Shown in pieces: positions 4,720-5,321 of a stretch of 5,321 nucleotides of DNA (the stretch's first letter is position 1; every line of letters starts with the position of its first letter). Under the pieces are notes generated by a model. That model was not told the origin of the DNA, did not search any database, and saw only the letters and a program-made list of their open reading frames with translations. The stretch lies in assembly GCA_963693635.1 (NCBI GenBank), contig CAVOBC010000338.1:1-5321 (forward strand). Direction: 5' to 3'. Position numbers and translations under genes: made by a program. The DNA comes from CAVOBC01 sp963693635. GTDB lineage: Bacteria; Pseudomonadota; Gammaproteobacteria; Pseudomonadales; Azotimanducaceae.

Positions 4720-5321
4720 CTACAGAATCGCCATCAACGCGTACAGCACCACTGTCAAACCAACACCACAGCCGACGAGGCCCTTCAGCGGTTGCATTGG
4801 GCCCTGCTTGCCAACGATGCCATTGGCCTCAAGCGCGACAATGATCAGCAGGATGATGCCAAGGCCGACCGGACTCGCGGTATTGATCAGACCGTTGGCG
4901 AGGTGTGCGGACGAGCCCATAAAGAACAACATCGGGAAAGAGAACAGCGTGTTGGTCCGGGACGCGAGCGCAGCTTTCGGTGCGGCACCGGCAGCTTCCG
5001 GCAGCGCTTCGCCGCCATTGGCAACCTGCGTCGCAGAGGCGATCACGATCTTTTGGTTTGGCCAGATGATGAGCCAGACATTGAGAAACATCAGGGTGCC
5101 GAGTAATGCGCCCACTGTGATGTCATAGGAGATGCCCTGGTGCCGATAGGCGAGCAAGGCGACGCCCGAGAGGAACGTGAGCATCGCACCCCAACGAAAC
5201 CACCATAACGCTCTGGGTACCAGTTTCTGGATCGCGCCTGATCGATGCTCGGCCTCCGCTTCCTTGAAGTACTCGACCTGCACGAAATTGAAGTAGTACA
5301 ACAATCCAATCCACATTATGC
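4720..5321 (-). CDS. PuuD-like (urate hydroxylase-type) integral membrane protein, N-terminus cut by window
   Basis: The C-terminal 199 or so residues are visible; the frame continues past the right edge, where Ile precedes MWIGLLYYFNFVQVEYFKEA. The protein has about six hydrophobic segments. Numbered from that Met they are: 1-13 (end of the first helix), 37-57, 62-86, 123-140, 149-169 and 178-198. Family hallmarks are WIGLLYYFNF, NVWLIIWPNQKIVI (79-92) and FFMGSSAHL (131-139). These resemble the membrane domain of urate hydroxylase PuuD (DUF989/PF06181). True PuuD carries a C-terminal cytochrome c with CxxCH. Here the protein ends at LYALMAIL with no such motif, so oxidation of urate by this protein alone is doubtful. 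Conserved His139 and the helices may still bind haem or a partner. Probably about 20 residues are missing at the N-terminus. A strong terminator follows. No purine-catabolism neighbour is visible in the window. Confidence 0.82.
   Translation of the reverse strand, partial: IMWIGLLYYFNFVQVEYFKEAEAEHRSGAIQKLVPRALWWFRWGAMLTFLSGVALLAYRHQGISYDITVGALLGTLMFLNVWLIIWPNQKIVIASATQVANGGEALPEAAGAAPKAALASRTNTLFSFPMLFFMGSSAHLANGLINTASPVGLGIILLIIVALEANGIVGKQGPMQPLKGLVGCGVGLTVVLYALMAIL

Noticed and set aside
4339..5106. Plus-strand open frame of 255 codons opposite the PuuD-like gene
   Set aside because: It crosses hairpins and a strong terminator and is antisense to a clear membrane protein. The translation has no recognisable features.

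Overview
This window looks like a GC-rich proteobacterial chromosome, probably beta- or gammaproteobacterial. The evidence is high GC at third codon positions, Shine-Dalgarno starts, a CCA-encoding tRNA-Gly, and a PuuD-type membrane protein family common in those classes. No species can be named from the sequence.

Layout from left to right. Bases 2-130 are the last 42 codons of a membrane protein, probably an MFS-type transporter, cut by the window edge. Bases 131-459 hold no confident gene, only two weak overlapping reading frames on opposite strands. Bases 460-3460 are an accessory-looking plus-strand cassette of three genes. The first (460-1251) encodes a 263-aa protein with a Thr-x5-Cys-x15-His arrangement like that of the CheD/BLF1/CNF1 glutamine-deamidase fold. 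The second (1279-2125) is a beta-rich protein ending in an Ala/Gly-rich tail; its reading frame is interrupted twice, so it is a pseudogene or carries sequence errors. The third (2342-3460) is a 372-aa protein of divergent BTRD1/polyglycine-hydrolase-type repeats with two helical segments.

Bases 3461-3657 are intergenic and contain two short dyads. A VOC (glyoxalase/dioxygenase fold) protein follows at 3658-4137. Next come a stem-loop region with three 10-bp tandem repeats, a minus-strand tRNA-Gly(CCC) at 4231-4306, a gene-free stretch with two adjacent perfect hairpins (4499-4537), a strong intrinsic terminator (4594-4621), and a minus-strand stand-alone PuuD-like membrane protein running off the right edge.

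The transporter, VOC gene, tRNA and PuuD-like gene look like ordinary chromosomal genes. The 460-3460 cassette is the unusual part. A putative deamidase followed by a beta/Ala-Gly protein and a repeat protein would fit an effector- or toxin-like locus. That role is inference: no secretion, immunity or mobility gene is visible here.
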